NCBI GenBank assembly: GCA_002279765.1
Contig: NCCR01000042.1
Location: 22,244 to 49,206, forward strand
Source of the DNA: Verrucomicrobia bacterium 12-59-8
GTDB lineage: Bacteria > Verrucomicrobiota > Verrucomicrobiae > Verrucomicrobiales > Verrucomicrobiaceae
Direction: 5' to 3'
Length of the DNA stretch: 26,963 bases
Part shown: piece after piece, positions 26,605 to 26,963 of the stretch
How positions within the stretch are numbered: the first letter of the stretch is position 1
How the letters are laid out: each line of letters starts with the position of its first letter
Notes under the pieces: model-generated
What the model was told of the DNA's origin: nothing
Databases searched by the model: none
Seen by the model: the letters and a program-made list of their open reading frames with translations, nothing else
Made by a program: the position numbers and the translations under genes

Positions 26605-26963
26605 TCATCGTGGAAATTCGGTGAACTCATCTTGGTGAGCATAGAACCACTTCACGAGGTCAGGGTAGTATGCTGTCTCGGCCAATTTCTCGAATGCCCC
26701 ACCCAAATCGCAGAAGAGCTCCTTCTCCTGTGGAGTCAGATGCCAACCATCAATCCCAGCCTCAAGACGCTCTTCTTCAGTCTTCAGATCAACTCGTCCT
26801 CTGTAATAGATGTGGCGAGCTTCTCCCAGCAGCTTAGCTGCGTCCTGATGGCCACAATGGTTGAGAACTTCGATGATGTCACTGAATTGATCCCAAGAGT
26901 AGATCTGATAGAACGGACTGTGCCAGCCATCGCTCAGAATTTCTCCGTGTAGTCCAGCCGTGT
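26605..26963 (-). CDS. DUF4375-like protein, N-terminus beyond the right edge
   Basis: On the minus strand one frame is open from the right edge to a TGA at 26605-26607, giving 118 visible residues; no start codon is needed inside the window. The product reads TAGLHGEILSDGWHSPFYQI, then alpha-helical, acidic sequence with HQDAAKLLGEARHIYY, KTEEERLEAG, LTPQEKELFCDLGGAF and LVKWFYAHQDEF. This layout (a small-residue/aromatic motif, GA-like helix, ERL turn, LD-like helix, final helix) matches DUF4375 proteins, many of which sit near toxin or immunity genes, though their biochemistry is unproven. By eye its GC content is lower than that of its neighbours and its codon choice differs, which suggests transfer. 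An opposite-strand frame at 26596-26952 has no family resemblance. Confidence 0.72.
   Translation of the reverse strand, partial: TAGLHGEILSDGWHSPFYQIYSWDQFSDIIEVLNHCGHQDAAKLLGEARHIYYRGRVDLKTEEERLEAGIDGWHLTPQEKELFCDLGGAFEKLAETAYYPDLVKWFYAHQDEFTEFPR

Noticed and set aside
26596..26952. 118-codon plus-strand frame at the right edge
   Set aside because: It lies opposite the minus-strand DUF4375-like frame, which has a coherent helical family pattern; the plus-strand product has none.

Overview
The window looks like a chromosomal segment from a member of the Verrucomicrobiota, probably of the Verrucomicrobiales type. This is inferred from protein families, not from a marker gene. The pointers are a giant autotransporter-associated beta-strand-repeat protein with a PEP-CTERM tail, a heme protein of the Planctomycete/Verrucomicrobium type (beta-propeller, HEAT-like repeats, one CxxCH), a Tat-exported Gfo/Idh/MocA oxidoreductase with a QKP motif, and a small membrane protein that begins with an NPYAAP motif. 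The DNA is GC-rich throughout except at the right edge. Most start codons lack a clear Shine-Dalgarno sequence. I see no tRNA, rRNA, CRISPR array or insertion sequence.

Layout. Bases 1-5655 (+) hold the 3' part of a giant repeat protein that is cut by the left edge. A 346-bp stretch with hairpins and no convincing gene follows. Bases 6002-9064 (-) form one operon: an NMT1/SsuA-like periplasmic binding protein, then a NarX/DegS-type histidine kinase that starts with TTG and overlaps the upstream stop codon, then a NarL-type response regulator. No ABC permease or ATPase is nearby, so the binding protein may feed signal to the kinase. Divergently, 9176-12045 (+) encodes the Tat-exported oxidoreductase and an unrecognised exported or membrane protein. 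A small membrane protein (12052-12585, -) lies tail to tail with it and is divergent from the heme protein (12673-15525, +). That gene in turn converges on a PPK2-family polyphosphate kinase (15530-16414, -).

From 16558 on (+) comes a CcoI/FixI-type copper P1B ATPase. A strong hairpin terminator separates it from rpsU and purA (-), followed by a tail-anchored FHA protein (-). The next + strand block is an unknown 148-residue protein, a DUF5009/NagX-like multi-TM protein and a small lipoprotein whose GTG start overlaps the preceding stop codon. The lipoprotein gene overlaps by 62 bp the convergent gene for an FAD-dependent amine-oxidase-type protein (-). Divergent from that gene are an RmlD-like reductase and an RluA-type pseudouridine synthase joined by an ATGA overlap. 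At the right edge is the C-terminal part of a minus-strand DUF4375-like protein with lower GC. It has no start codon inside the window and is easily missed because a spurious ORF lies opposite it.

Most of the window is ordinary housekeeping and accessory gene content. The best candidates for something less described are the binding protein-kinase-regulator operon, the long-range duplicated modules inside the giant repeat protein, and the DUF4375-like gene with what may lie beyond the edge.
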